This document shows positions 17,784-26,267 of a DNA stretch of 64,000 bases, piece after piece. The stretch is taken from positions 186,001 through 250,000 of the forward strand of contig NC_009668.1 in the NCBI RefSeq assembly GCF_000017405.1, read 5' to 3'. Below the pieces are notes generated by a model, which saw only the letters and a program-made list of their open reading frames with translations, was not told where the DNA came from and searched no databases. The stretch is from Brucella anthropi ATCC 49188 (GTDB taxonomy: Bacteria > Pseudomonadota > Alphaproteobacteria > Rhizobiales > Rhizobiaceae). The position numbers and the translations under genes are program-made. Within the stretch, counting starts at the first letter, position 1. The number at the start of each line of letters is the position of its first letter.

Positions 17784-19292
17784 TCAAGAGACCATTCTAG
17801 CGTTGTCGAACCATTCCACGAAAGCGGCACGTTCGGCTTCGGTCAGGTGCAGATAGTGCTTGGTGCGGCGATAGAGAATGTCTTCCGCCGTCTTCGCCCA
17901 TTCCCTGGCCACCAGATAGCGCACTTCCGCCTCATGGAAATTGCCGCCGAAATGACGGCCAAGCCCTTCGAGGTTCTGTGCGCCTGCAACAACGTCTTTC
18001 GTGCGCGCTCCGTAGAGACGACCATAGTGCTGGACAAGCGTGCGCGGCATCCACGGATAGGTGTCGCGCAAGCTATTGGCGAAAGTTTCATAATCGGCAT
18101 TGGCGATTTCGCCGCCCGGAAGCGGTGCGCCATGAGTCCAGTCGCCGCCCATCTTCGGGAAGATGTGCTTGAGGCGATGCATGCCGCGCTCCGCCAGCTC
18201 GCGGAAGGTGGTGATCTTGCCGCCAAAGACGTTGAGCAGCGGCGCATCATTGGTTTCATCGAGGTCGAAGACGTAATCGCGGGTGACGGCGGAAGGGTTG
18301 CCCTTGCCGTCGTCGAACAGCGGACGCACACCGGAGAAGGAATGCAGCACGTCTTCGCGCCTCAGCTTTTCCTTGAAATAGCGGTTCACTGCAGTCAGCA
18401 GATATTCGATTTCCTTCTCATCTGCTGCAACATCTTCGGCACGGCCTTCATAGGCGATGTCGGTGGTGCCGATCAGCGCCTTGTCGCCCTCGTAAGGATT
18501 GATAAAGATAACACGCTTGTCGTGGTTCTGGACGAGATAGGCATTTGCGCCCGACCAGAATTTCGGAACGATGATGTGGCTGCCCTTGACGAGACGCACA
18601 TTGCGCGACGAGTTGGAGCCGGCAACATTGTGGATGACATCCGTGACCCATGGTCCGGCGCAGTTGATGATGCAGCGCGCGCGGAATGTGCGGGTTTCGC
18701 CCGTGTCGCGGTTCTTCGTTTCCACGATCCAGCCGCCTTTTTCGCGGCGTGCGGAGACGACAGGCGTGCGGGTCAGAATGGTCGCGCCTTTTTCAGCAGC
18801 GCCAACCGCATTCAATGCAACGAGACGGGCATCATCGACCCAGCAGTCGGAGTATTCGAAGCCCTTGGTATATTGGTCGAGGATCGGCGTGCCTTCCGGA
18901 TCGCGCCGCAGGTCGAGCGTGCGTGTGCCGGGAAGCTTCTTGCGACCGCCGAGGTGGTCATAGAGAAACAAGCCAAGCCGCACCAGCCAGGCGGGGCGGT
19001 CCTGCGGGCTGTGCGGCAGAACGAAACGCATTGGCCAGATGATATGGGGAGCGGCGTTCAACAGCACTTCGCGCTCGATCAGCGCTTCGCGCACAAGGCG
19101 GAACTCATAATATTCGAGATAGCGCAGGCCACCATGCACCAGCTTGCCGGAGCGCGACGAAGTTCCCTGCGCGAGATCGTCCTTTTCCGCCAGCACCACC
19201 TTGAGGCCGCGCCCGGCGGCGTCACGGGCCACGCCCGCGCCGTTGATGCCACCGCCGATTACAAACAGATCGCAGGTTTCCGGTTCAGCCAT
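17784..19292 (-). CDS. eryB: Erythritol-4-phosphate dehydrogenase EryB (GlpD family)
   Basis: 502 residues, the Brucella EryB length, with an N-terminal FAD-binding motif (FVIGGGINGAGVARDAAGRG), RSGKLVHGGLRYLEYYEF, and a C-terminal helical GlpD domain. It oxidises L-erythritol 4-phosphate to L-3-tetrulose 4-phosphate and, like GlpD, should pass electrons to the respiratory chain at the membrane. The start at 19292 follows AAGGAG by six bases. It is separated from eryA by about 100 bases that contain a repeat element. Confidence 0.96.
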   Translation of the reverse strand: MAEPETCDLFVIGGGINGAGVARDAAGRGLKVVLAEKDDLAQGTSSRSGKLVHGGLRYLEYYEFRLVREALIEREVLLNAAPHIIWPMRFVLPHSPQDRPAWLVRLGLFLYDHLGGRKKLPGTRTLDLRRDPEGTPILDQYTKGFEYSDCWVDDARLVALNAVGAAEKGATILTRTPVVSARREKGGWIVETKNRDTGETRTFRARCIINCAGPWVTDVIHNVAGSNSSRNVRLVKGSHIIVPKFWSGANAYLVQNHDKRVIFINPYEGDKALIGTTDIAYEGRAEDVAADEKEIEYLLTAVNRYFKEKLRREDVLHSFSGVRPLFDDGKGNPSAVTRDYVFDLDETNDAPLLNVFGGKITTFRELAERGMHRLKHIFPKMGGDWTHGAPLPGGEIANADYETFANSLRDTYPWMPRTLVQHYGRLYGARTKDVVAGAQNLEGLGRHFGGNFHEAEVRYLVAREWAKTAEDILYRRTKHYLHLTEAERAAFVEWFDNARMVS

Positions 19293-19377
19293 TTCATGCT
19301 CCTTCGGATGCAATCGCATCCCACAGTCTATATGTGCCGGAAGAGAGGTCCGGCTTTATGTGTTTTGTTCACCGCAT

Positions 19378-19424
19378 TTCCGAACGCAAAACCGCTTCAC
19401 GCTTTTGCTGGAAATGCTCTATCG
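19378..19424 (-). repeat. Intergenic palindromic repeat, copy 2, overlapping the eryA 3' end
   Basis: On the minus strand it reads TAGAGCATTTCCAGCAAAAG, then CGTGAAGCGGTTTTGCG and a degenerate GGAAATGCG end. Almost identical to the copies at 3893 and 23893. Here its first bases are not used as a stop: the eryA frame runs through to the TGA inside the element. Confidence 0.85.
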
Positions 19425-20968
19425 GAAGCCAACTTGTCCCAGACGGGCGTCAGTGCCAGCCGGGCTTCCTGATAGGCAACGAAGAGTTCTTCATAGTGCT
19501 TTGCGCGCGGACCATCCGGGGCCTCGCAAGGGCCAAGCAGCGGCTCGACCCATTCCGCAATACATGCATCCATGCTCGGATAAGCGCCGATGGCTACCGC
19601 AGCCATCATGGCAGCACCTGCGGCTCCGGCCTCTTCACGCGAGGAAACGCGCACGGGCGCATTCACCGCTGCGGCAAGGGTGCTGCGCAATGCTTTTGAA
19701 CGCGCTGCACCGCCGGTGATGCGCAATTCTGCGGGCATTTCACCCATGGCCGTGTAGCAATCGCGCGTCGCCATTCCGAGGCCCTCGACAACCGAGCGCA
19801 CCATTTCTGGGAAACGGTCGCGACTGGAAAGGCCTACGAACCCGGCTCGGGCATAGGCATTGACGAAGGGACCGCGTTCGCCCGCTTCCGAAATATACGG
19901 ATGATAGAGGATTGCACCCGGACGGCTGGCATTAAACCAGTCATCAAGACGGGGAATGAGGTCACTAAGCGAAACAGGCTTGTCTGGCGTCGACATGAGA
20001 TCGGCTGCGACCTGCAATATCCAGTCGATGTTGATCGTTGCCCCCATATTGGTCTGCACCTGGGTGACGATGCCGGGAATGGGCAGCGCGATGACGTAAC
20101 CGGTGCCTTCCTTGTTCAGGTGGATATCGGCAACCGGCTTGGCGCGCATGTGCACGCCTGTCGAACCAATGGTCGAGCACCCGGCGCCTGCTGTGCCGCC
20201 GCGCACCCCCGCACCAAGTGCTGTCATGGCCATATCGACATAGGCGAGACTCACCGGCGTCCCTGCCCGCAAACCCGTTGCAGCTGCCGCTTCGGGGGAT
20301 AGCGGATGCTGCACTTCGGTGCCGTCGATGATTTCCGGCAGCAATCCACGCCGTTTCGTCAGACCGAGCGCGTCGATGACGACATCGTCATACTGGCGAT
20401 TGCGGAAATTGCCGAAGGTGAAGCTTGCTTCCGAAGGGTCGGTGGCGCGAACGCCGGTGAGATTGAGATAGAGCCAGTCCTTGCAGTGGAGCGCGACTTC
20501 GGCATTGTCCAGCAGCTCGGGCGCGATGCTGTCCATATGCGCCATCTGCGAGCCTTGCTGGCAGGTGTTCAGCCCGGTGCCGGTCGCTTCAAAGCGCGCA
20601 CGGTTCATGGGGCCAGCGGCGAGGCGCGTCACCGTCGTTGCCGCGCGGGCATCGAGCCACAGCCAGGCATCGCCGACCGGCTGGTTGTCGCGGCCGACAA
20701 GCCAGGTTCCGTCACCCTGACCGGTAACGGCGATTGCCGCAGTGCGTTCGGCAAGGCCGGGCATCTTCGCGCCGAGGTCGCGCAATGCTCGCGCGCAGTC
20801 CTGCCACGTCTGGGAAAGCGATTGTGTGACAGCGCCATGTTCGCCGGTATCGTATTTGTTGCGAACGGCAGCAGATTCGATCTGGCGTCCGCTAAGGTCG
20901 AAAGCGACTGCCTTGAGCACAGACGTGCCTGCGTCGATCCCGATGATGATGTCACCTTTCTCACGCAT
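19397..20968 (-). CDS. eryA: Erythritol kinase EryA (FGGY family)
   Basis: 523-residue FGGY carbohydrate kinase that phosphorylates erythritol to L-erythritol 4-phosphate, the first step of the pathway. The N-terminal phosphate-binding loop GIDAGTSVLKAVAFD, the catalytic Asp region DAWLWLDARA and the ITGGAARSKALRSTLAAA ATP-site block are clear. Two oddities. The last residues (RAFPAKA) and the TGA are encoded by an interspersed repeat, so the C-terminus is probably a late addition. The ATG has no ribosome site of its own and overlaps the end of a 10-codon leader ORF. First gene of the eryABCD operon. Confidence 0.96.
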   Translation of the reverse strand: MREKGDIIIGIDAGTSVLKAVAFDLSGRQIESAAVRNKYDTGEHGAVTQSLSQTWQDCARALRDLGAKMPGLAERTAAIAVTGQGDGTWLVGRDNQPVGDAWLWLDARAATTVTRLAAGPMNRARFEATGTGLNTCQQGSQMAHMDSIAPELLDNAEVALHCKDWLYLNLTGVRATDPSEASFTFGNFRNRQYDDVVIDALGLTKRRGLLPEIIDGTEVQHPLSPEAAAATGLRAGTPVSLAYVDMAMTALGAGVRGGTAGAGCSTIGSTGVHMRAKPVADIHLNKEGTGYVIALPIPGIVTQVQTNMGATINIDWILQVAADLMSTPDKPVSLSDLIPRLDDWFNASRPGAILYHPYISEAGERGPFVNAYARAGFVGLSSRDRFPEMVRSVVEGLGMATRDCYTAMGEMPAELRITGGAARSKALRSTLAAAVNAPVRVSSREEAGAAGAAMMAAVAIGAYPSMDACIAEWVEPLLGPCEAPDGPRAKHYEELFVAYQEARLALTPVWDKLASDRAFPAKA

Positions 20969-20993
20969 GGCGGCTATGTGCTTTCATTGACAT
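20961..20993 (-). CDS. Putative 10-codon leader ORF overlapping the eryA start
   Basis: Codes for MSMKAHSRHA and ends in a TGA that lies within the second and third codons of eryA (ATGCGTGA). It is preceded by GGGAGGA with six-base spacing, the only good ribosome site near eryA. An in-frame stop blocks an upstream extension of eryA. This layout suggests translational coupling or reinitiation. Not known as a protein; existence is inferred from the sequence. Confidence 0.5.
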   Translation of the reverse strand: MSMKAHSRHA

Positions 20994-21694
20994 TTGGATT
21001 CCTCCCGCGACTGAAAATACGTCGCTCGCAGCCCTGTTTATAATGAAATCGGGCGATGGCGTATGCTGGAGATAACATAACGCTATCACGTTGTCTGTAA
21101 AATTTTCTAGAAGGAGCATTTTTTTTCACCAAAGAGTGAATGCAGGGGAAATCTCCGCGCCTTCGAGTGCGGTTTTCCCACTGTTTTCCATCGATGGCTT
21201 AATGTTTCTTTGGTTTTGAGTATACTTAATTCATTGAAAATAAAAGAAAATATAGAAATTTGCGAGTATCTCTATGGCTGACTTTGCGAGAAAAGACGGC
21301 GCTGTGAATAGTGCGATTGATAACGAATTATGTAGTGGATTTCTCTAGATCGTGATCGAGATTCGGCGCGAAATTGTGCTATTTCACCGGTGTTTCGAAA
21401 ACATCCGATTGACAGCTTTCGAGCTTTATAACATCATTATTGGAGTTAATAACACGCCGCTATCATAGGTTTTGATTGCGGCGCATCTGTTTCCAGGATG
21501 CACGGAGGAGCGGGGCCCTGGAATTCATGTGGAGGCTATCATGATCTCGTCTGTCGCGTCCTGCACCGCTTTGGCGGAGGCTTTTGCCTATCCGGTAAGC
21601 GTGATGACAATGGTCGAGGGTAATCTCCGGGCGGTCTAATTCAGCCGCATCATCCGTTTCCATAACGACAATACGGCAGAATTGCTGAAGGCGT
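20969..21694. other. Divergent control region of eryABCD and the ery transporter operon
   Basis: About 725 bases. Toward eryA (minus strand) a TTTACA box (21098-21103) stands 16 bases from TATGTT, which overlaps ATAACATAACG (21072-21082). Toward the transporter, TTGACA occurs at 21409-21414 beside TTATAACATCATTATT and GTTAATAAC (21426-21453). The ATAACAT motif on both sides is a candidate EryD/EryR operator. An AT-rich stretch spans 21195-21265. A 32-codon ORF lies at 21541-21639. Confidence 0.5.
21541..21639 (+). CDS. Putative 32-residue leader ORF
   Basis: An ATG preceded by TGGAGG with six-base spacing opens a 32-codon frame (MISSVASCTALAEAFAYPVS, then a short tail ending NLRAV) that stops 61 bases before the DUF2291 gene. 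The ribosome site is better than that of the gene it precedes. The product is weakly amphipathic with no recognisable domain. It may be a leader peptide or a small protein, or a chance ORF. Confidence 0.4.
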   Translation: MISSVASCTALAEAFAYPVSVMTMVEGNLRAV

Positions 21695-21700
21695 TTGATA

Positions 21701-22354
21701 ATGAGTGCACAAACCAGTCAAGTTTCACAAAAACCCGCCAAGCTGAGCCGCGCCGTCGTCTGGAGCGTGATCGCTGCGATCGTGGTTGTCGGTGCGATTG
21801 CCTTCGACACGAAGGTCGTGAAGATCGGGTCTGATTCCGATGTGCGCCAGCAGGCTTTCTCCCCCGATGCCTACGGTGCTTCCGAATTCCCCAAGGTGAA
21901 GGCGAGCGTTGAGCAGCGCGCCGTGGATGCAGTGGAAGTTGGAACGGCTCTCGCCGCCGACAAGGCCGCCGCCGGAAAGAAATATGGCGTCGGCGACGTC
22001 AATCCGGTTGTCCCGGTCAAGTTTACAGGCACCGTTGAGGAGCGCAAGTCCAACTACAATGTCGTGAAGGTCGACGGCCTGCCGGAAGGCGTTGCCATCC
22101 GCGTTCAGACCGGCCCTGCCGTCAACGGCACCGATCTGCGCGATGCAACCGGCGAAATCCAGTTCGGCCAGTTCAAGAACCAGATCGAATATCAAAATGC
22201 CGGTTCTGCGCTGAACAACGAGATGAAGAAGCAGGTGCTTTCCGGCGTCGATGTCGAGAATCTCGTCGGCAAAACCGTGACGGTTGTGGGCGTGTTCAAG
22301 GTCGTCAATCCGAAGAACTGGCTCGTCACGCCCGTGGGGCTCGAAGTGAAATGA
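21701..22354 (+). CDS. DUF2291 family protein of the erythritol transporter operon
   Basis: 217 residues with one N-terminal membrane anchor (about residues 17-37) and a periplasmic domain. DUF2291 proteins regularly accompany sugar ABC transporters of the RbsABC class; the biochemical role is unknown. It overlaps the following ATP-binding gene by four bases, so it is made with the transporter and might assist or regulate it. The ATG at 21701 is used; a TTG two codons earlier is possible. Confidence 0.8.
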   Translation: MSAQTSQVSQKPAKLSRAVVWSVIAAIVVVGAIAFDTKVVKIGSDSDVRQQAFSPDAYGASEFPKVKASVEQRAVDAVEVGTALAADKAAAGKKYGVGDVNPVVPVKFTGTVEERKSNYNVVKVDGLPEGVAIRVQTGPAVNGTDLRDATGEIQFGQFKNQIEYQNAGSALNNEMKKQVLSGVDVENLVGKTVTVVGVFKVVNPKNWLVTPVGLEVK

Positions 22355-23895
22355 GCACCGCTTCGAAAATCGAAGGCAAAAACGGTGATGTCGTTCTTGC
22401 CGCAAACAACGTTGCCAAATCCTATGGTCGCATTCATGCCCTGAAGGGCGTGAATTTCGAGATTCGCCGTGGTCAGGTCACGACGCTTTTCGGCGAAAAC
22501 GGCGCTGGCAAATCGACGTTGATGAAAGTGCTTTCGGGCGTCATCCAGCCGACTTCGGGCACGATCATTCTCGATGGCGAACCTGTGACGTTCAATTCGT
22601 CCACCGAAGCGCGCGACCTCGGCATCTCGATCATCCATCAGGAATTGAGCCTCGCGCCCAACATGAACGTGCGCGACAACATCTTCATGGGGCGCGAAAT
22701 CCGCACCGCCACCGGCGTTGATTTTGCCGAGGAAGAACGCCTGACGCGCGCGCTTCTGAAGGAACTGGAAGAAGATATCGACCCGCTGACGCCGGTCGAG
22801 GAACTTCGTCTCGGCCAGCAGCAGGTCGTTGAAATCGCCCGCGCCCTTTCGGTCAATTCGCGCATTCTCATCATGGATGAGCCGACTTCGGCGCTCAGCG
22901 CCTCGGAAGTGGAAGTCCTGTTCAAGGTCATTCGCGACCTGACGGCGCGCGGTGTCGCCATCGTCTACATTTCGCATCATCTGGAAGAAGCGTTGCAGAT
23001 CACCAATCATGCGGTGGTGCTGCGCGACGGAACCATGACGGCCTATGCGCCGCGTGAGGAAATTGATCTGGAATGGATCGTGCGCAACATGGTCGGCGAG
23101 AACTTCGATCTCGGCTCGCCTCCAACCGGATATGACTGGGGCGATGTGGCGCTCTCTGTTGAGAACCTGACCGTTCCCGACCCGGGTGGCGCGGGCTTCT
23201 CGCTGGTCGACCGCATGTCGCTCAATGTGCGCGCAGGTGAAATCGTCTGCATTTATGGTCTTATGGGCGCCGGTCGCACGGAACTTCTGGAAACCGTTGC
23301 CGGTCGTCTCAAGGCAAGCGGCGGACGCGTTCTCCTCAAAGGGCAGGACGTTTCCGGCCTCACCATCGCACAACGTATCGAGAAGGGCCTTGTGCTGGTG
23401 CCGGAAGATCGCCAGCGCGACGGTCTCGTCCAGACGATGACGGTCGGCAAGAATCTGTCGCTCGCCAGCATCACCGAAATGACCAAGGGCCTTTTCACAT
23501 CGCGCAAGCGCGAAAAGCAGATTGTCGATCAGTCGATCAAGAATGTGCACATCAAGACGGACGGCGGCGAAGCGGCAATCGGTTCGCTTTCCGGGGGTAA
23601 CCAGCAGAAGGTCGTGATCGGCAAGATGCTGGCGACCGAGCCGGAAGTCATTCTGCTCGATGAGCCGAGCCGCGGCATCGACATCGGGGCGAAGGCGGAA
23701 GTGTTCAAGCTTCTGGCTGAAAAGGCGAAGCAGGGTCTGGCTGTCGTCTACACGACTTCGGAAGTCGGCGAATGCCTCAGCATCGCTCATCGTATCATCG
23801 TCATGCACCGTGGACGCATCTCCGCCGAATTCGGATCGGACGTGTCCAAGGAGAAGATCATGGCCGCCTCGGGCGAAGCCATGGTTGGTCACTAA
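22351..23895 (+). CDS. eryE: Erythritol ABC transporter ATP-binding protein
   Basis: 514-residue duplicated ATPase of the RbsA/MglA type. The first half has Walker A GENGAGKST, LRLGQQQVVEIARAL and Walker B ILIMDEPTSAL. The second half has the degenerate GLMGAGRTE loop typical of this class plus LSGGNQQKVVIGKML and ILLDEPSRGIDIG. It powers uptake with the permease at 24072 and the binding protein at 25275. The gene symbol follows Rhizobium leguminosarum eryEFG. Its TAA stop is the first codon of an interspersed repeat. Confidence 0.92.
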   Translation: MSTASKIEGKNGDVVLAANNVAKSYGRIHALKGVNFEIRRGQVTTLFGENGAGKSTLMKVLSGVIQPTSGTIILDGEPVTFNSSTEARDLGISIIHQELSLAPNMNVRDNIFMGREIRTATGVDFAEEERLTRALLKELEEDIDPLTPVEELRLGQQQVVEIARALSVNSRILIMDEPTSALSASEVEVLFKVIRDLTARGVAIVYISHHLEEALQITNHAVVLRDGTMTAYAPREEIDLEWIVRNMVGENFDLGSPPTGYDWGDVALSVENLTVPDPGGAGFSLVDRMSLNVRAGEIVCIYGLMGAGRTELLETVAGRLKASGGRVLLKGQDVSGLTIAQRIEKGLVLVPEDRQRDGLVQTMTVGKNLSLASITEMTKGLFTSRKREKQIVDQSIKNVHIKTDGGEAAIGSLSGGNQQKVVIGKMLATEPEVILLDEPSRGIDIGAKAEVFKLLAEKAKQGLAVVYTTSEVGECLSIAHRIIVMHRGRISAEFGSDVSKEKIMAASGEAMVGH

Positions 23896-24050
23896 AGCAT
23901 TTCCAGCAAAAGTGCGAAGCGGTTTTGCGTCGGATAATGCGAACATACAAGAACATAATCCCGAAAAGTTGCAGACTTTTCGGACAAGATTATGCGTTAA
24001 AACAAAAGGATAGAGCATAAGACCCGACAAAGTCGGGTTGTTAAATGCTC
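23893..24050 (+). repeat. Composite intergenic palindromic repeat between eryE and eryF
   Basis: Begins on the eryE stop codon with AAGCATTTCCAGCAAAAG and GGATAATGCG (as in the copies at 3893 and 19378). It continues with hairpin CCGAAAAGT-N5-ACTTTTCGG (23961-23983), then GAGCAT...ATGCTC (24013-24050) enclosing ACCCGAC-AAA-GTCGGGT. It splits the operon by about 175 bases. Confidence 0.8.
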
Positions 24051-24071
24051 TGGTTATGGAGCACTGATAGA

Positions 24072-25112
24072 ATGTCAGTCACGAGCACCAACAAAGAAAC
24101 AGCGGCTCCGAACGGCGCGAAGCGGAAACCCGGCATCGTGCATCTGCTGCTCGAAGGTCGTGCATTTTTTGCACTGATCGCGATCATTGCAGTTTTCTCG
24201 TTCCTTTCGCCTTATTATTTCTCGGTCGATAACTTCCTCATCATGTCGTCGCACGTGGCCATTTTCGGCCTGCTTGCCATCGGCATGCTGCTCGTCATCC
24301 TCAATGGCGGTATCGATCTTTCCGTCGGTTCCACATTGGGGCTGGCTGGTGTGGTCGCCGGTTTCCTCATGCAGGGCGTGACGCTGCAGGAATTCGGCAT
24401 CATTCTCTATTTCCCGGTTTGGGCCGTGGTTCTCATCACCTGTGCGCTCGGTGCGTTCGTCGGTGCGGTCAATGGCGTGCTCATCGCCTATCTGCGCGTT
24501 CCGGCGTTCGTTGCGACGCTCGGCGTTCTTTATTGCGCCCGCGGCGTGGCGCTTCTGATGACCAATGGCCTGACCTACAACAATCTCGGCGGACGTCCGG
24601 AGCTTGGCAATACAGGCTTTGACTGGCTCGGTTTCAACAAGTTGTTCGGCGTGCCGATCGGCGTTCTGGTTCTGGCGGTTCTCGCCATCATCTGCGCCAT
24701 CGTTCTCAACCGCACTGCATTTGGCCGCTGGCTCTATGCGTCGGGTGGCAACGAACGTGCGGCTGAACTGTCCGGCGTTCCGGTCAAGCGCGTCAAGGTG
24801 TCGGTCTATGTCATTTCCGGCATCTGCGCTGCCATTGCAGGTCTGGTTCTTTCTTCGCAGTTGACGTCGGCTGGTCCGACGGCAGGCACCACCTACGAAC
24901 TGACGGCAATCGCTGCCGTGGTTATCGGTGGCGCTGCGCTCACTGGGGGGCGCGGTACTATCCAGGGCACACTTCTCGGCGCTTTCGTGATCGGTTTCCT
25001 TTCCGACGGCCTCGTGATTATCGGCGTGTCCTCCTACTGGCAGACCGTCTTTACCGGCGCGGTAATCGTGCTCGCGGTTCTGCTCAACAGCATTCAATAC
25101 TCCCGGCGATGA
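24072..25112 (+). CDS. eryF: Erythritol ABC transporter permease
   Basis: 346-residue inner-membrane permease of the RbsC/AraH class with about eight to ten transmembrane segments. Family blocks include the NGGIDLSVGSTLGLAGV loop and the EAA-type GRNVEA region seen as ASGGNERAAELSGVPV, then VVIGGAALTGGRGT. The ATG at 24072 follows GGAG; the longer frame to 24045 lies in repeat sequence. A composite repeat separates it from the ATPase gene, and a hairpin separates it from the binding-protein gene. Confidence 0.92.
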   Translation: MSVTSTNKETAAPNGAKRKPGIVHLLLEGRAFFALIAIIAVFSFLSPYYFSVDNFLIMSSHVAIFGLLAIGMLLVILNGGIDLSVGSTLGLAGVVAGFLMQGVTLQEFGIILYFPVWAVVLITCALGAFVGAVNGVLIAYLRVPAFVATLGVLYCARGVALLMTNGLTYNNLGGRPELGNTGFDWLGFNKLFGVPIGVLVLAVLAIICAIVLNRTAFGRWLYASGGNERAAELSGVPVKRVKVSVYVISGICAAIAGLVLSSQLTSAGPTAGTTYELTAIAAVVIGGAALTGGRGTIQGTLLGAFVIGFLSDGLVIIGVSSYWQTVFTGAVIVLAVLLNSIQYSRR

Positions 25113-25119
25113 TCGATAG

Positions 25120-25149
25120 CGGCTCTGTCCACCGTTCCGGACGGAGCCG
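25120..25149 (+). other. Intercistronic hairpin between eryF and eryG
   Basis: CGGCTCTGTCC pairs with GGACGGAGCCG (one T-G pair) across an eight-base loop, with no T-run. Such hairpins often protect upstream mRNA or adjust the ratio of binding protein to permease. Confidence 0.55.
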
Positions 25150-25274
25150 CGAAAATAACCGGGCGTATCGAAAGACTTCCAAAAAGGCACAAGATCTCGA
25201 AAACGGCCTGATGGAAATGAGTACCGCCGGGGAACCGGCATAACACAAACGAAAAATGTTAAGGGAGTGAGACC

Positions 25275-26222
25275 ATGTTCAAGAAGGGAATGCGCGTTCT
25301 GTTCGCCGCTGCGGCAGCGTTGCCTCTCATCGCCAGCACGGCCTGGGCCGAAGGACTGATGACGATCATCGTCAACGATCCATCCAACCCGTACTGGTAC
25401 ACCGAAGGTGAAATCGCCAAGAAGACCGCTGAAGGTCTCGGCTACAAGGCTGTTGTCGGCGGCCACAAGGGCGACACCAACACCGAAAGCAACCTGATCG
25501 ACACGGCTATCACCAACAAGTCGGTTGCCATCATTCTCGATCCGGCCAATGCGGACGGTTCGGTCGGCGCGGTCAAGCGTGCAATCGCCGCCAACATCCC
25601 GGTTTTCCTCGTCAATGCGGAAATCAACCAGGAAGGTCTGGCCAAGGCACAGCTCGTTTCCAACAACGCACAAGGTGCCGCTCTCGGTGCGACGCAGTGG
25701 GTCGAAAGCGTTGGCGACAAGGGCAAGTATGTCGAGCTGTTCGGTTCGCCATCGGACAACAACGCCGCAACGCGCTCGAACGGCTATGAAACCGTTCTGT
25801 CGCAGTATCCGGATCTGGTGAAGGCCGGTCAGGACGTCGCCAACTGGGACCGTACCCAGGGTCACGACAAGATGCAGGCTCTGCTTCAGGCCAATCCGGA
25901 CATCATCGGCGTTATCTCCGGTAATGACGAAATGGCTCTGGGCGCAATTGCTGCTCTGAAGAAGGCTGGCAAGCTGGATCAGGTGAAGGTCGGTGGTTTC
26001 GACGGTTCGCCGGATGCGGTTGCAGCCATCAAGGCGGGTGAACTGCAGTACACCGTTCTGCAGCCGGTTGCCGTGTTCTCGGAAGCTGCGGTCAAGCAGG
26101 CCGACAACTTCATCAAGACCGGCAAGACTGGTGTGGATCATGAAAAGCAGCTCTTCGACTGCATCCTGATCACCAAGGACAATGTCGACAAGTACACCTC
26201 GCCGTTCGTTCTCGAACAGTAA
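25275..26222 (+). CDS. eryG: Erythritol ABC transporter periplasmic binding protein
   Basis: 315-residue RbsB-type (peripla_BP_4) solute-binding protein. A signal peptide of about 25 residues ends STAWA before EGLMT. The body shows the two-lobed sugar-binding pattern (VNDPSNPYWYTEGE, VAIILDPANADGSVGAV, GNDEMALGAIAALKKAG, GGFDGSPDA). GGGAGTGAG precedes the ATG. A 10-bp hairpin follows the gene. The position between two polyol gene sets suggests it could serve both. Confidence 0.92.
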   Translation: MFKKGMRVLFAAAAALPLIASTAWAEGLMTIIVNDPSNPYWYTEGEIAKKTAEGLGYKAVVGGHKGDTNTESNLIDTAITNKSVAIILDPANADGSVGAVKRAIAANIPVFLVNAEINQEGLAKAQLVSNNAQGAALGATQWVESVGDKGKYVELFGSPSDNNAATRSNGYETVLSQYPDLVKAGQDVANWDRTQGHDKMQALLQANPDIIGVISGNDEMALGAIAALKKAGKLDQVKVGGFDGSPDAVAAIKAGELQYTVLQPVAVFSEAAVKQADNFIKTGKTGVDHEKQLFDCILITKDNVDKYTSPFVLEQ

Positions 26223-26234
26223 GGTTTGAAAAGA

Positions 26235-26267
26235 CGCATCCCGACAGCAGAAAGCTTTCGGGATGCG
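26235..26267. terminator. 10-bp hairpin after eryG, related to the repeat family
   Basis: CGCATCCCGA-N13-TCGGGATGCG, perfect. No T-run. The stem sequence matches the GGGATGCG arm of the repeat at 12430. Confidence 0.55.

Noticed and set aside
17568..19472. 634-codon plus-strand frame over eryB
   Set aside because: Antisense shadow of eryB, which has all GlpD-family motifs.
21409..21414. TTGACA as a strong constitutive promoter of the transporter operon
   Set aside because: The -10 at proper distance is poor (CATCAT); a regulated promoter is possible but the exact start cannot be given.
22192..24030. 612-codon minus-strand frame over eryE
   Set aside because: Shadow of the ATPase gene; product lacks any recognisable domain.
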